Positions 27,718 through 36,967 of a DNA stretch of 64,000 nt are shown one piece after another. Location: NCBI GenBank assembly GCA_964421675.1, contig CAYQXV010000002.1, forward strand, positions 74,192 through 138,191, in the 5' to 3' direction. The stretch's first letter is position 1. Every line of letters begins with the position of its first letter. A program made the translations under genes and the position numbers. The stretch is from CALLPQ01 sp964421675. Lineage in GTDB: Bacteria; Pseudomonadota; Alphaproteobacteria; Caulobacterales; Parvularculaceae. Under the pieces are notes generated by a model that ran no database searches, had not been told where the DNA came from, and saw only the letters and a list, made by a program, of their open reading frames with translations.

Positions 27718-28693
27718 CGCTTCTCCCGAAAAAGAAGACCCGGTAACGCCAGATCTCGACGATATGCGTTGCGGATTTGTGGCGGTTATCGGCGCGCCAA
27801 ATGCGGGTAAGTCAACGCTGGTCAATGCGATGGTCGGGGCCAAAGTGTCGATTGTCACCCACAAGGTACAAACCACAAGAGCCAGAGTTCGCGGTGTTGC
27901 CGCTGACGGGCCGACGCAGATGGTGTTTATCGATACGCCCGGTATTTTTGTGCCCAAGCGCAGGCTCGATCGCTCCATGGTGTCAGCCGCCTGGGAAGGC
28001 ACGCAAGGTGCCGATATCGTCTTATTAATGGTCGATGCGCCCGCCTATTTGGGAGCAGATACAACCCGCAGCAAACCGCAGGCACGCCGCGCGCGCGAAG
28101 ATACGGACAATATTATTTCGCGCTTGAAAAAGATCGACGAAAAAGTCGTTCTTGTGCTGAATAAAATCGACCTTATCACCCGCGACCGGTTGCTGGGCCT
28201 CACCAAAGAACTTGATGATACAGGAGTGTTTTCCGACGTTTTCTTGATTGCGGCCTCTAACGGAGACGGCCTAAAGGGATTACGATCATTTTTATTAGAG
28301 AAAATGCCAAAGCAACCTTGGCATTATCCCGCCGATCAGCTGTCTGATATTACCGACCGGCTCATGTCCGCAGAGATTACCCGCGAAAAGCTTTATCTGC
28401 GATTGCATGATGAATTGCCATATGATGCAACCGTTGAGACAGAACAATGGTCGAGAACCAAAAAGGGTGAGTTGCGTATTGATCAGCTAATTTATGTCAC
28501 CCGCGAGACCCAAAAGGGCATCGTTGTGGGTAAGGGCGGGGCGACCTTGAAAGCGATTGGTGCGGCGGCCCGTGCGGAAATGATGACCCTTTTTGATGAG
28601 CCCGTTCATTTATTCTTGCACGTAAAGGTGAGAGAGAATTGGGCTGAGGAGGCCGCTCGCTATAGAGAAATTGGGCTGGATATTGTTGATTGA
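27698..28693 (+). CDS. era: GTPase Era
   Basis: A GTPase that binds 16S rRNA in 30S subunit maturation. The G domain has GAPNAGKSTLVNAMVG (G1), FIDTPGIFVPKRRLD (G3) and LVLNKIDL (G4). The C-terminal KH domain contains GKGGATLKAIGAAARAEM. The start is ATG at 27698 or 27704, both inside rnc, and nothing in the sequence separates them well. The N-terminal 20 residues are acidic and not conserved. Confidence 0.94.
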   Translation: MTMTVSNASPEKEDPVTPDLDDMRCGFVAVIGAPNAGKSTLVNAMVGAKVSIVTHKVQTTRARVRGVAADGPTQMVFIDTPGIFVPKRRLDRSMVSAAWEGTQGADIVLLMVDAPAYLGADTTRSKPQARRAREDTDNIISRLKKIDEKVVLVLNKIDLITRDRLLGLTKELDDTGVFSDVFLIAASNGDGLKGLRSFLLEKMPKQPWHYPADQLSDITDRLMSAEITREKLYLRLHDELPYDATVETEQWSRTKKGELRIDQLIYVTRETQKGIVVGKGGATLKAIGAAARAEMMTLFDEPVHLFLHVKVRENWAEEAARYREIGLDIVD

Positions 28694-28795
28694 TGGGCGT
28701 TCATTTGCTTTGCCTTCATCCAAAAAATTATCTTTATACAGAAAAATTCCGGATGCAGCGTTCATCTGATCTGGCGACATTTTTAGTGGACAATT

Positions 28796-29524
28796 ATGGA
28801 TTGGACTGATGAAGCCATAATTTTGAATGTGCGCCCCCACGGCGAGGGGCATGCGGTTGCCTCCGTTTTCACAGGAGAACATGGCGCGTGGAATGGGCTT
28901 GTGTTTGGCGGCGCAGGCCGGCGAATGAGCCCAATATTGCAGCCCGGCAACCGCGTTCGCGCCCAATGGCGCGGGCGCACAGAAGATGCGCTTGGTCATT
29001 TTTCAATCGAGCTTTTATCTGCCGATGCGGCAAAATTGATGGGCGAACGCCTTTCACTGACGGGCCTATCAGCGGCATGCGCGGTTGCATCGGCATGTTT
29101 GCCCGAACGCGAGGTTCATCAAGGCCCCTATGAAGCGCTCAAGGTTTTAATCAGTACGCTTGAGCATATTGAAGTTTGGCCTGCTTTAATGGCGCGCTGG
29201 GAGCTGGGTTTATTGTCTGATATTGGCTTTGGGCTAACCCTTGATCGCTGTGCAGCGACGGGTGCGCGCGATGAGTTGATTTATGTTTCGCCAAAATCGG
29301 CCAGCGCCGTTAGTGCCAGTGCGGGCGAGGCATATAAGGATCGATTATTGCCCCTGCCGGGATTTCTTGGCGGCACCAGCCATGATGCCTCGCTTAGCGA
29401 TGCGATTGATGGATTAACGACAACGGGACATTTCATCGAAACCCGTATTTTGCATTTGGCCAATAAAACCTTGCCCGATGCACGTATCAGAGTGGTCGAT
29501 TTGCTTCGGTTGCAATTGGGTTAA
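28796..29524 (+). CDS. recO: DNA repair protein RecO
   Basis: Recombination mediator that works with RecF and RecR to load RecA on SSB-coated gaps. A 242-residue protein with the N-terminal OB fold starting MDWTDEAIILNVRPHGEGHA, the helical middle (LPEREVHQGPYEALKVLI) and RFELGLL-like MARWELGLLSDIGFGLTLDR. The zinc-binding cysteines of some RecO proteins are reduced here to one Cys after LDR. It is about 100 bases from era and convergent with dinB. Confidence 0.92.
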   Translation: MDWTDEAIILNVRPHGEGHAVASVFTGEHGAWNGLVFGGAGRRMSPILQPGNRVRAQWRGRTEDALGHFSIELLSADAAKLMGERLSLTGLSAACAVASACLPEREVHQGPYEALKVLISTLEHIEVWPALMARWELGLLSDIGFGLTLDRCAATGARDELIYVSPKSASAVSASAGEAYKDRLLPLPGFLGGTSHDASLSDAIDGLTTTGHFIETRILHLANKTLPDARIRVVDLLRLQLG

Positions 29525-29534
29525 AGGGCGGGGA

Positions 29535-30815
29535 CTATTTCTTCTTCAAGGCTCTTGCACTACCGATAACATCGTCGCCAAATTTTGCTCTAATGGAGTC
29601 AACGGCCCCTTCCTGGGCAACGAGTCTTTTGCGGCCATCATCAAAAAATTCTGCCTGGCGGTTTTGCTTATCGGCGGGCAGCAGGCCGGAATATCCGACC
29701 CCAATTAACCGAAAAAACTGCCCATCCGCTTCATTGGCGAGCAATTGGCGCGCAGTATCAAACGCAGTGCGCGCTAGATTGCCCGGCTGATCGAGTGTGG
29801 TTCTCCGGGTGATTGTTTTGAACTTGTTGGTTTTGAGTTTCAGGGTGACAACCCGTCCGAAAAAACTCTTCTGTTTCATCCGGGCGGAGACCTTTTCGCA
29901 TAACTCCCATAATTTATCTTCAAGCAGTTGGCGGTCAGCAATATCAGTGTTGAAGGTTGTCTCGGCGGAAACGCTTTTTGTCTCCCGCGATATGCTCACT
30001 TCGCGGCGATCTTCACCTCGCGCAAGGCGTGCCAATCGCTGACCGGTTTCTCCATATCGCTGGATCAAGATGGCTTCATCCATTTGCTGCAATTGAGCAA
30101 TCGTGCGCAATCCATCTTTGGCAAGCTTTGCACTTGTTTTGGCGCCGATCCCCCAAATCAGTTTGATCGGTTGGCTGGCAAGAAAGGACAGTGTTTCTTC
30201 TTTGCCGATCACGTGAAAGCCGGAAGGTTTATCAAAATCGGACGCAATCTTTGCGAGGAATTTATTGTGGGACAAGCCAATGGAAACGGTGACGCCAATC
30301 TCTTTTTTGATGCGGGTTTGCAGGCGCGCCAGCGCCATTGCCGGGGGTTCACCGTGTAGGCGCTGCGTCCCGGTTAAATCCATAAAAGCCTCATCGATGG
30401 ATAAAGGCTCAACCAACGGGGTTAAGGCGCGCATCATCTCCCGAACAGCGCCGCCAGCCTCGCTATATTTTTCGAAATTAGGCCGAATAACCACCGCATC
30501 CGGGCAGGCTTTTAGCGCTTTGAACATGGGCATTGCCGAATGAATGCCGTAAGTGCGCGCAATATAGCAGCAAGTCGACACCACACCGCGCTGTCCCCCG
30601 CCAACAATAACGGGTTTGTGGGCAAGGGATGGGTCATCGCGTTTTTCGATTGCCGCATAAAAAGCATCGCAATCAAGATGGGCTATTGTCAGCTCAAATA
30701 GCTCCTTATGAGCCAGGATTTTGGGTGATTCGCATAAATGGGCCGATTTTGACCCTGTCTCATACAATTTCAGACAATTTCTACAAAATCCATTTATATC
30801 AATATTATCAGGCAT
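29535..30815 (-). CDS. dinB: DNA polymerase IV (Y family)
   Basis: A translesion polymerase of 426 residues. The catalytic core starts at TIAHLDCDAFYAAIEKRDDP (metal Asp), with VVSTCCYIARTYGI and LSIDEAFMDLTG (catalytic DE). The thumb and little-finger regions follow, including VSAETTFNTDI. A likely clamp-binding peptide near the C-terminus is RQAEFFDDG. As in many alphaproteobacteria there is an N-terminal extension with a CxxC (GFCRNCL), but the second Cys pair seen in relatives is reduced to one Cys (HLCESPKI). Ten bases separate its end from recO. Confidence 0.93.
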   Translation of the reverse strand: MPDNIDINGFCRNCLKLYETGSKSAHLCESPKILAHKELFELTIAHLDCDAFYAAIEKRDDPSLAHKPVIVGGGQRGVVSTCCYIARTYGIHSAMPMFKALKACPDAVVIRPNFEKYSEAGGAVREMMRALTPLVEPLSIDEAFMDLTGTQRLHGEPPAMALARLQTRIKKEIGVTVSIGLSHNKFLAKIASDFDKPSGFHVIGKEETLSFLASQPIKLIWGIGAKTSAKLAKDGLRTIAQLQQMDEAILIQRYGETGQRLARLARGEDRREVSISRETKSVSAETTFNTDIADRQLLEDKLWELCEKVSARMKQKSFFGRVVTLKLKTNKFKTITRRTTLDQPGNLARTAFDTARQLLANEADGQFFRLIGVGYSGLLPADKQNRQAEFFDDGRKRLVAQEGAVDSIRAKFGDDVIGSARALKKK

Positions 30816-30952
30816 TTAGGGTCAAATTTACCGGAAATTTGGGGCGTATTAAGGGTTATGGCAATCGGAGTTAAATAATCGATAATACCTTGGAGGCATA
30901 CTGGTAACCACATTAGCCCTTGTGGCATTGCTTGGAAAATGGGCCTGAACTT

Positions 30953-31351
30953 ATGTCTGCTATGGAGAAAATCGACCTGTCTACGCTGACAAAAACCGTG
31001 CTTGTCGTAGAAGACAATGAGCTGAACATGAAATTGTTTCATGATCTGCTCGATGCTCATGGATATGAGGTCCTTCAGGCAACAAATGCTGATGTTGCGA
31101 TGGAACTGGCGCGTGCGCATGTTCCTGATCTGATTTTAATGGATATCCAACTGCCTGAAATTTCAGGATTGGAAGTCACCAAATGGTTAAAGGCCGATGA
31201 GGCACTCGCCGAAATTCCAGTGATTGCTGTGACGGCATTCGCCATGAAGGGTGATGAAGAACGAATTCGTGCGGGGGGGTGCGAAGATTATGTGGCGAAA
31301 CCAATCTCGGTAACCGCCTTTATTGATAAAGTAAAAAGATATCTCGACTAA
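30953..31351 (+). CDS. divK: DivK-like single-domain response regulator
   Basis: A 132-residue receiver domain with no output domain. TVLVVEDNELNMKLFHDLLD holds the acidic pocket, ILMDIQLPEISGLEVTKWLK the phosphoacceptor Asp64, and VTAFAMKGDEERIRAGGCED and YVAKPIS the switch Thr and Lys. These phrases match the cell-cycle regulator DivK, which in Caulobacter modulates the CckA-CtrA pathway through DivL, and its linkage to pleD is the classical arrangement. The ATG at 30962 is an alternative start. Confidence 0.92.
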   Translation: MSAMEKIDLSTLTKTVLVVEDNELNMKLFHDLLDAHGYEVLQATNADVAMELARAHVPDLILMDIQLPEISGLEVTKWLKADEALAEIPVIAVTAFAMKGDEERIRAGGCEDYVAKPISVTAFIDKVKRYLD

Positions 31352-31413
31352 GCTTTGTTCGCTGAGCAAATCTTGCTTGTTGATATTTTTGTGTAACCGC
31401 TGATGGGGTCATT

Positions 31414-32790
31414 ATGACGGCACGCGTATTGGTCGTCGACGATTTGGAGCCGAACGTTAAACTGCTCGAAGCAAAGCTTCGCGCGGAGTATTTTGACGTA
31501 ATCGGAGAATTTTCGGGTCAAGCTGCAATTGAGACAGCAAAGCGCGAGCAGCCAGATATTATTCTGCTCGATGTGATGATGCCGGGAATGGACGGATTTG
31601 AGACATGTCGCACCTTAAAATCAACCGCCGAAACCATGCATATTCCGGTGGTGATGGTGACCGCGCTCGATCAGCAAGCTGATCGGATTGCGGGCCTTGA
31701 GGCGGGCGCAGATGATTTTCTGACAAAACCGGTAGATGACATCGCATTATTTGCGCGCGTGCGTAGTCTGACGCGTTTGAAAATGATGACAGACGAATTG
31801 CGTATGCGCCATTCTACGGGCAAAGGCCTGGGCGTGGTCGATACAATCGATTACACAGACGATAGTGAAATGTCTCGGCGTATCCTCCTTGTTGATGATC
31901 GCCCAGAGCAAATTGCCCGCCTGCGCCAATCGCTTGGCGATGATTATCAAATCTCCGCGGAAACAGATCCCGATGTTGCATTGACCCGAGCGCGCAGCGC
32001 CGACTTTGATTTGATCATCATCAATATGACGATTGAGAAAACTGATCCGTTGAGACTTTGCTCGACAATCCGTTCGTTTGAAGAAACCCGGTTAACGCCT
32101 TTGTTGGCGATTGTGCGCGAAGGCGATACGCGAAAATTGGTGCGAGCGCTGGAGATTGGCGTCAATGATTATGTAACGCGCCCGGTTGACCCTGATGAGC
32201 TTTTGGCCCGTGTCACAACTCAATTGCGGCGCAAACACAATCTTGATCAATTGCGATCCTCATTCCAGGCCAGCCTAGAAATGGCAGTTACCGATCAGCT
32301 GACCGGTCTTTACAATCGGCGCTATCTTGCAAGCCATCTATCGGCAATGTTTGACCGGGCCTACTGGACAGGGCGTGCCTTATCGGTCTTGATCCTCGAT
32401 ATTGATCACTTCAAATCTATCAATGATACTCATGGCCACGATGTGGGCGATAAGGTGATCCAGATATTTGCAGATCGCATTACCAATGCGGTTCGCGGCA
32501 TTGACCTTGCGTGCCGTTATGGCGGGGAAGAGTTTTTGATTGCGATGCCTGATACCGATGTGCATTTTGCCCGCATCGTTGCAGAGCGGTTGCGTCAGGA
32601 TATTGCGACGGAAAAAATCCCGCTCAATGGTGGACGTGACCTTATTGAAGCAACGGTCAGTATTGGCATTGCTTCAACGGAAGAAGGCCTAGAAGATGAT
32701 AGCGCGCAAAAACTGATCAAGCGCGCTGATGAGGCGTTGTATAACGCCAAACAGTCAGGACGAAACAAGGTTGTTTTGTCAGCGGCATAA
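31414..32790 (+). CDS. pleD: PleD-like diguanylate cyclase (REC-REC-GGDEF)
   Basis: Makes cyclic di-GMP when phosphorylated. The first receiver domain has LLDVMMPGMDGFE with Asp53, as in Caulobacter PleD. The second (about residues 152-270) lacks the acceptor, reading IIINMTIEK, and acts as a dimerisation adaptor in the known enzyme. The GGDEF domain (about 295-455) has the intact active site GGEEF at 370-374 and an inhibitory RxxD site (RGID) at 361-364. It lies 62 bases after divK. The double-PilZ protein at 6797-7585 is a possible receptor for its product. Confidence 0.94.
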   Translation: MTARVLVVDDLEPNVKLLEAKLRAEYFDVIGEFSGQAAIETAKREQPDIILLDVMMPGMDGFETCRTLKSTAETMHIPVVMVTALDQQADRIAGLEAGADDFLTKPVDDIALFARVRSLTRLKMMTDELRMRHSTGKGLGVVDTIDYTDDSEMSRRILLVDDRPEQIARLRQSLGDDYQISAETDPDVALTRARSADFDLIIINMTIEKTDPLRLCSTIRSFEETRLTPLLAIVREGDTRKLVRALEIGVNDYVTRPVDPDELLARVTTQLRRKHNLDQLRSSFQASLEMAVTDQLTGLYNRRYLASHLSAMFDRAYWTGRALSVLILDIDHFKSINDTHGHDVGDKVIQIFADRITNAVRGIDLACRYGGEEFLIAMPDTDVHFARIVAERLRQDIATEKIPLNGGRDLIEATVSIGIASTEEGLEDDSAQKLIKRADEALYNAKQSGRNKVVLSAA

Positions 32791-32796
32791 AGCCCG

Positions 32797-33195
32797 TTAA
32801 AGTCTCTCACCAAGAAAAAACCGAACAACGTCGCTATAATCCATCACCAGCGATATTGTCATCACACTGAATACTGCCACTAGCCATTTGCCGCTAATGG
32901 TCTCGCGCACTTGCCAATGTGCGCGCCGATTCCACAAATAAATCACATAAGGCGTCCACGGCAGAACATGGCCAAGGCCTAAAATGCGCTGGTTGCCAAA
33001 AACATTATACAGCCCAAGCATCAGGGGCAGGGTGATGGCTATAACCAGAACGAGCCACCGTGCCTCGCGCCTGACAAATGCGAACGGGATCGCCAGCAAA
33101 ATTACACCGCCCAAAATCCGGACCCACCAGACAATCCACTCGGGCCCCGCGGCAAGGTCCGCGCGAAAATTCTCAATAAGTTCCATTATAGCCAT
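32797..33195 (-). CDS. hypothetical membrane protein
   Basis: A 132-residue protein I do not recognise, with about three or four hydrophobic segments (WWVRILGGVILLAIPFAFV, WLVLVIAITLPLMLGLYNVF, VLPWTPYVIYLW, WLVAVFSVMTISLVMDY). Charged residues cluster in the loops (NRRAHWQVRE). It is the last gene of a leftward set and starts three bases after the preceding membrane-protein gene, so the two probably function together. Its end is six bases from pleD on the other strand. Confidence 0.65.
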   Translation of the reverse strand: MAIMELIENFRADLAAGPEWIVWWVRILGGVILLAIPFAFVRREARWLVLVIAITLPLMLGLYNVFGNQRILGLGHVLPWTPYVIYLWNRRAHWQVRETISGKWLVAVFSVMTISLVMDYSDVVRFFLGERL

Positions 33196-33198
33196 TAG

Positions 33199-33693
33199 TT
33201 AAGCGTCCGGATTTTGATGATATTCAGGCACAAAGGCGATCACTGTTTGGAAAGCCGCCGCCGCTCCGGCGCCGCTGGCCACGCACAATAAAAGCGTTGC
33301 CACAAGATCGCCGGCGACATGGCGTGACACGCCCGCCAAAAATAAAAAGATGATCAGCATCGCGGCGGTGCGGGCATAAAATCTCAAAATATCAAAAAAT
33401 GGATCGCTTGCATCTGAAGGCTGCCCGCCAAAATGAACTGCAAATCGTGGCCGTACCAACCAGATGTAAAACCAGCACCCAAAGGTGGCCGCAAACACAG
33501 CGCCAAAGAGGGATTTGTCTTGAAATAGTCCCGCAAGCAGGGCCCGTGCTTCGGTAAAGCCAACGCCCGCCGTAATCGCGCCGACAATGCCAAACCCGAA
33601 ACTGGCCGCGAGCGTCGCAAGCGGCCTGGCATTGGTCGCTTGGCGAAGAGCATCGCTGCCCGGTTTTCGCGGTATTCCCCAATTGCGGCTCAT
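33199..33693 (-). CDS. hypothetical membrane protein
   Basis: A 164-residue protein with an N-terminal basic tail (MSRNWGIPRKPGSDALRQA) and about four membrane helices rich in Gly and Ala. I do not recognise the family. It lies between the uracil-DNA glycosylase gene (64 bases upstream) and the small membrane-protein gene (three bases downstream), all leftward. Confidence 0.65.
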   Translation of the reverse strand: MSRNWGIPRKPGSDALRQATNARPLATLAASFGFGIVGAITAGVGFTEARALLAGLFQDKSLFGAVFAATFGCWFYIWLVRPRFAVHFGGQPSDASDPFFDILRFYARTAAMLIIFLFLAGVSRHVAGDLVATLLLCVASGAGAAAAFQTVIAFVPEYHQNPDA

Positions 33694-33757
33694 GTCTGCG
33701 TCCCTAGTTTTGCCTACACGCGTTTATTTTACCGTGATTTTGCAAAGCGCGTCGACA

Positions 33758-34435
33758 CTAAACCTGTGTCGCTCGTCGAATAGCGTCTAAAACCTCGGTA
33801 AACATCGGTCCGGTGAGGCGACCGGTCTGAGTGTTGTAGCGTGAAACATGGTAGCTATCGAAAATGGCCGGAATAAGGGGGCTCTTATTGGGGGTAAAAC
33901 AGGCTCCATGGGCGAAGGGGGCTGATTTTCGCGCAATCTGAAATGTATCAAGACAGGCATTATGGGCGAGGTGGCCAAGGCACAATATTGCCTTCACGTG
34001 AGGTAGCTTGCTGACCAGACGCTTTATAAAGGGCTGGCAATTGCGCACTTCGTCTGCGGTTGGCTTATTTTCCGGGGGCACGCAGGCAACAATATTGGCA
34101 ATCATCACCTTATTCGGGGACAGAGAATCGATGCCGTCATCTTTATAGCGGCCCGAAACCCAGCCTGTTTGTAGGAGGTGCGAGAACAAGAATGTGCCGG
34201 ACCCATCGCCTGTGAAGACGCGCCCGGTACGGTTTGCCCCTTTTAGCCCCGGCGCCAAGCCTAATATGAGCAGCCTCGCATTCAAATCTCCCCAGGGGCC
34301 GACCGCCCCATTATACCATTCGGGATGGTCTTGGCGTGATTGCCGTCGATAGGCGACAAGCCGGTCGCACCGACGGCACCCTTTGGGCGCGCCCGGAAGA
34401 GGGGCAAGAGCGGCTGGTGAGGGGGAAGCCATCAA
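33758..34435 (-). CDS. uracil-DNA glycosylase, family 5 (UDGb)
   Basis: A base-excision repair enzyme with a 4Fe-4S cluster. Cluster cysteines are in CRRCDRL and in the stretch IVACVPPENKPTADEVRNC. The motif LGLAPGLKGANRTGRVFTGD identifies family 5 rather than family 4, and SYHVSRYNTQTGRLT is the second active-site motif. Family 5 enzymes lack the usual catalytic Asp/Asn of motif A and act on uracil, hypoxanthine and some damaged bases. It is 225 residues long and follows the NYN gene after 19 bases. Confidence 0.87.
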   Translation of the reverse strand: MMASPSPAALAPLPGAPKGCRRCDRLVAYRRQSRQDHPEWYNGAVGPWGDLNARLLILGLAPGLKGANRTGRVFTGDGSGTFLFSHLLQTGWVSGRYKDDGIDSLSPNKVMIANIVACVPPENKPTADEVRNCQPFIKRLVSKLPHVKAILCLGHLAHNACLDTFQIARKSAPFAHGACFTPNKSPLIPAIFDSYHVSRYNTQTGRLTGPMFTEVLDAIRRATQV

Positions 34436-34454
34436 CTAGCGAGGCGTGAGCGGA

Positions 34455-35096
34455 CTAATCGTCATACTCATCATCATAATCGTCATCATAGTCAAAATCA
34501 TCAGCTGCCCCATCGGCAGGGCCATCGTCACGCTGAGCGCGTGGCGCGCCGCCGCCAGATCGACCGATCTGTTTTTCAAGCGTGGTCAATTCAAGGAAGC
34601 TGTCGGCCTGTCGGCGCAATTCATCGGACGCCATGGGGGGTGACGATTTCATTGTGGAAACGACCGTGACCCGCACGGCCCTGGCCTGCACAGCCTCGAC
34701 AACTCTGCGGAAATCACCATTGCCAGTAAACAAAACAATATGATCCAACCGGTCCGAAAGGCTCATCATTTCGACCGTTAGTTCCACATCAATAGAACCG
34801 CGAAACCGTTTTTTGCCTTGAGCATCGGTATAGTTGCGCGCCAATTTCGTGATCATGGTGTAGCCATTATAATCCAGCCAATCGACAAGCGGGCGAAGCG
34901 GGGAATAGTCCTGATCGCGATCTTCTTGCATTGCTGTGAAATAATAGGCTCGAACAAGTTGAGATTGTTCCTGAGCTATGGCCAAAAGGCGTTTATAATC
35001 AATATCAAATCCGAGATTTCTGGCGGCTTTATATAGGTTTGCACCATCAATCAGAATTGCCGTTTTTTCATTAGCGCGTAGATTTAAAAATGTCAT
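34455..35096 (-). CDS. NYN domain protein (LabA/DUF88 family)
   Basis: A predicted metal-dependent RNase of the PIN-like NYN superfamily. AILIDGANLYKAARNLGF gives the first Asp, RGSIDVELTVEMMSL the second, and VLFTGNGDFRRVVEAVQARA the Gly-Asn-Gly-Asp-Phe motif that completes the acidic site. The last 20 residues are an acidic Asp/Tyr repeat (DDFDYDDDYDDEYDD), typical of alphaproteobacterial members. It opens the leftward operon with UDGb and two membrane proteins. Tandem 17-bp repeats lie about 93 bases upstream. Confidence 0.85.
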   Translation of the reverse strand: MTFLNLRANEKTAILIDGANLYKAARNLGFDIDYKRLLAIAQEQSQLVRAYYFTAMQEDRDQDYSPLRPLVDWLDYNGYTMITKLARNYTDAQGKKRFRGSIDVELTVEMMSLSDRLDHIVLFTGNGDFRRVVEAVQARAVRVTVVSTMKSSPPMASDELRRQADSFLELTTLEKQIGRSGGGAPRAQRDDGPADGAADDFDYDDDYDDEYDD

Positions 35097-35499
35097 AGCA
35101 AACAGGTCTCATTTGTTATTTGGCATATAGTGGCAGTGGGCCGCGACCAAAAATAATGTGACATGTAAGTTCCGGCTTGCTCGCTCATTGATCAATCGTA
35201 CTAGGTGATCAATCGTACCAAGTGATCAATCTCGCTTATCAATCAGGCAAACGTTCCAGAAGGGCCAAAATTTCTGCCCGAAACATCATAATAAAGGTCG
35301 TAAATACCAGTAAAAGTTCAAGAAATTAGGGAAACTGATATGCAAAAAAGCTACATCAATGTCAAGCTTCGCACGCAGCTATATTGGTGATGAAAGTCGG
35401 GACAATTGATCTGAATTAGATGATCTGAAAATTTTGTAACCATTCCAGTTATCAGTATGACATATATCTGTATACTGAATGTTTCCACACCAACCCAAT
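35097..35499. other. intergenic region upstream of NYN operon
   Basis: About 400 bases without a supported gene, AT-rich, containing the 17-bp tandem repeats at 35189-35238. The flippase gene ends at 35500 on the same strand, so the NYN operon must have its promoter here. Confidence 0.5.
35189..35238. repeat. 17-bp tandem repeat, about three copies
   Basis: Units at 35189-35205, 35206-35222 and 35223-35238 all start TGATCAATC. The first two continue GTACYARG and differ at two bases; the third diverges after nine bases. Each unit contains the palindrome TGATCA. A period of 17 bases is not a helical multiple, so binding on alternating faces would be expected if this is an operator. Confidence 0.7.
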
Positions 35500-36810
35500 T
35501 CACTTCCGGTAAAGTTGGTATAAAAACCGGGCAATAAGAATGGTGGATCCAACCATTAGGGCGGCGGGGGCGCCGGCAGTGCCGATTAGGGGAATACCGA
35601 CCATTAAAATCACAATTTGCGCAATTGCTGATAATGCCTGAGAGCCAAGGACAAAGCCTGCCTTGCCTTTCGCGAGGACCGCTGATTCCAGCACAACCGA
35701 TGAGATGCGCCATAATTGTGCTAGCGCCATCAGCCCCACCAGAGTTGCGGCGGGGGCAAATTCAGCCCCGCCCACGGTTACGGCGAGCTGTTTGCCAAAA
35801 ATCATATAGATGACCACAAACGGGGCCGCGATAGCGGTGCCGGTTTTGAGGGATTGGAAGGCAACTTTTCTCATTTCAACATGGTCTTTGCGCGCCAGCA
35901 CCTTTGAAAGCTCAGGATAGGTGGCGTGATTCAGCATATTTGTTGGGTGGGCGATCAAATTTGACAGATTGGTCGCTATCTGGAGAAAGCCGGTCGCCGC
36001 CCCGCCCAGCAATGCTCCGACTGCAAGAATAGGCAGATTTGACTGTGACAATTCAATGGTACTGGAGAGGTTGGTTCGAATCATAAAGGGAAGCCAAATG
36101 CGCGAGGCTTTATCGCCTTTTTGGCGTTTTACTGGGGGTAAAAGGGATCGCTTTTTCAATTCGAACCACCCAAAAACCCATAAACTCGCGCCATGCAGGA
36201 CGGCGCTGATAATCCAGACGGTAATAAAGCCGGACAATCCGGCATCAAATGCGATCACCAAAAGGGCACCGATAAACCGGCTGCCCGGTAAAATCGTTAA
36301 CTGCCACCCCAATTTTTTAAAGCTATCAAATAGCTGGAGAACACCAGTCGGGGTTGCGGCAATCAAAAAGGGCGTGGCCAGGCAATATAAATAGACTAAT
36401 TTCATCGCCTCCGGAGGCCATTTCATGAGGCCTCCGACCAAGCCGGCAAACATTAAAGCGATCACAATCGCGGCGACCCCGCTTGCAAGATCAAGCTTTG
36501 TCGTATACCGCACTAGTGTCTTGAACTCACCGATTTGTTCTTGATCGATCAATGGTGCGCCAAACCGAACAATGGCCTGCCAAGACTGGAACCGGGTTAT
36601 GTTCGCAACGGTTAAAACGTAAGTGTGGGCGAGGATTAAATACCCCAGTCCGGCGGGCCCTAGGTTACGGCTTGCAATAACGAGATATGCAAGGCTCAAC
36701 ACAGCCGCAACGACTTTGCCGCTCATCAGTATGCGTGCATTTCGGAAAATTTTTGCCGCTGAGCTTTTATTGGTTTGCTCAGTGTTTTTATGGTGCTGTT
36801 TATTGGGCAA
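35500..36810 (-). CDS. polysaccharide/lipid flippase (MATE/Wzx-like)
   Basis: A 436-residue inner-membrane protein with about 12-14 helices. The N-terminal NARILMSGKVVAAVLSLAYL followed by ASRNLGPAGLGYLILA is typical of the Wzx branch of the MOP exporter superfamily, which flips lipid-linked oligosaccharides or lipids. LGGAATGFLQIATNLSNLI in the middle also fits. No glycosyltransferase is adjacent. The genes to the right (divergent, 157 bases away) encode ligase, nucleotidyltransferase and lipid-kinase functions, so the cargo may be the lipid they make. Confidence 0.78.
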   Translation of the reverse strand: MPNKQHHKNTEQTNKSSAAKIFRNARILMSGKVVAAVLSLAYLVIASRNLGPAGLGYLILAHTYVLTVANITRFQSWQAIVRFGAPLIDQEQIGEFKTLVRYTTKLDLASGVAAIVIALMFAGLVGGLMKWPPEAMKLVYLYCLATPFLIAATPTGVLQLFDSFKKLGWQLTILPGSRFIGALLVIAFDAGLSGFITVWIISAVLHGASLWVFGWFELKKRSLLPPVKRQKGDKASRIWLPFMIRTNLSSTIELSQSNLPILAVGALLGGAATGFLQIATNLSNLIAHPTNMLNHATYPELSKVLARKDHVEMRKVAFQSLKTGTAIAAPFVVIYMIFGKQLAVTVGGAEFAPAATLVGLMALAQLWRISSVVLESAVLAKGKAGFVLGSQALSAIAQIVILMVGIPLIGTAGAPAALMVGSTILIARFLYQLYRK

Positions 36811-36967
36811 CGCTGATCACGCGATTGTTGGCCGGGTCGAGGGGGCTCAGATTGACGCTATTTCTGTTCTGACATATACTCTGCAAATAGGCACAGAACA
36901 ATGGAATCATTACAGTTTCTTGTTTGATATGGTCTTCAATTCATAATTTCGTTTTTCAGGTAATAAG

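Noticed and set aside
31860..32230. Mutated second receiver domain in PleD as a sign of decay
   Set aside because: The second receiver of PleD serves as an adaptor in the characterised enzyme, so loss of its acceptor Asp is not a sign of decay.
35341..35391. Short frame of 16 codons (start MQKSYINVKL) after AGGGAAAC in the region upstream of the NYN operon
   Set aside because: Very short, no leader-peptide features (no run of one amino acid, no attenuator hairpin) and no downstream gene on that strand.
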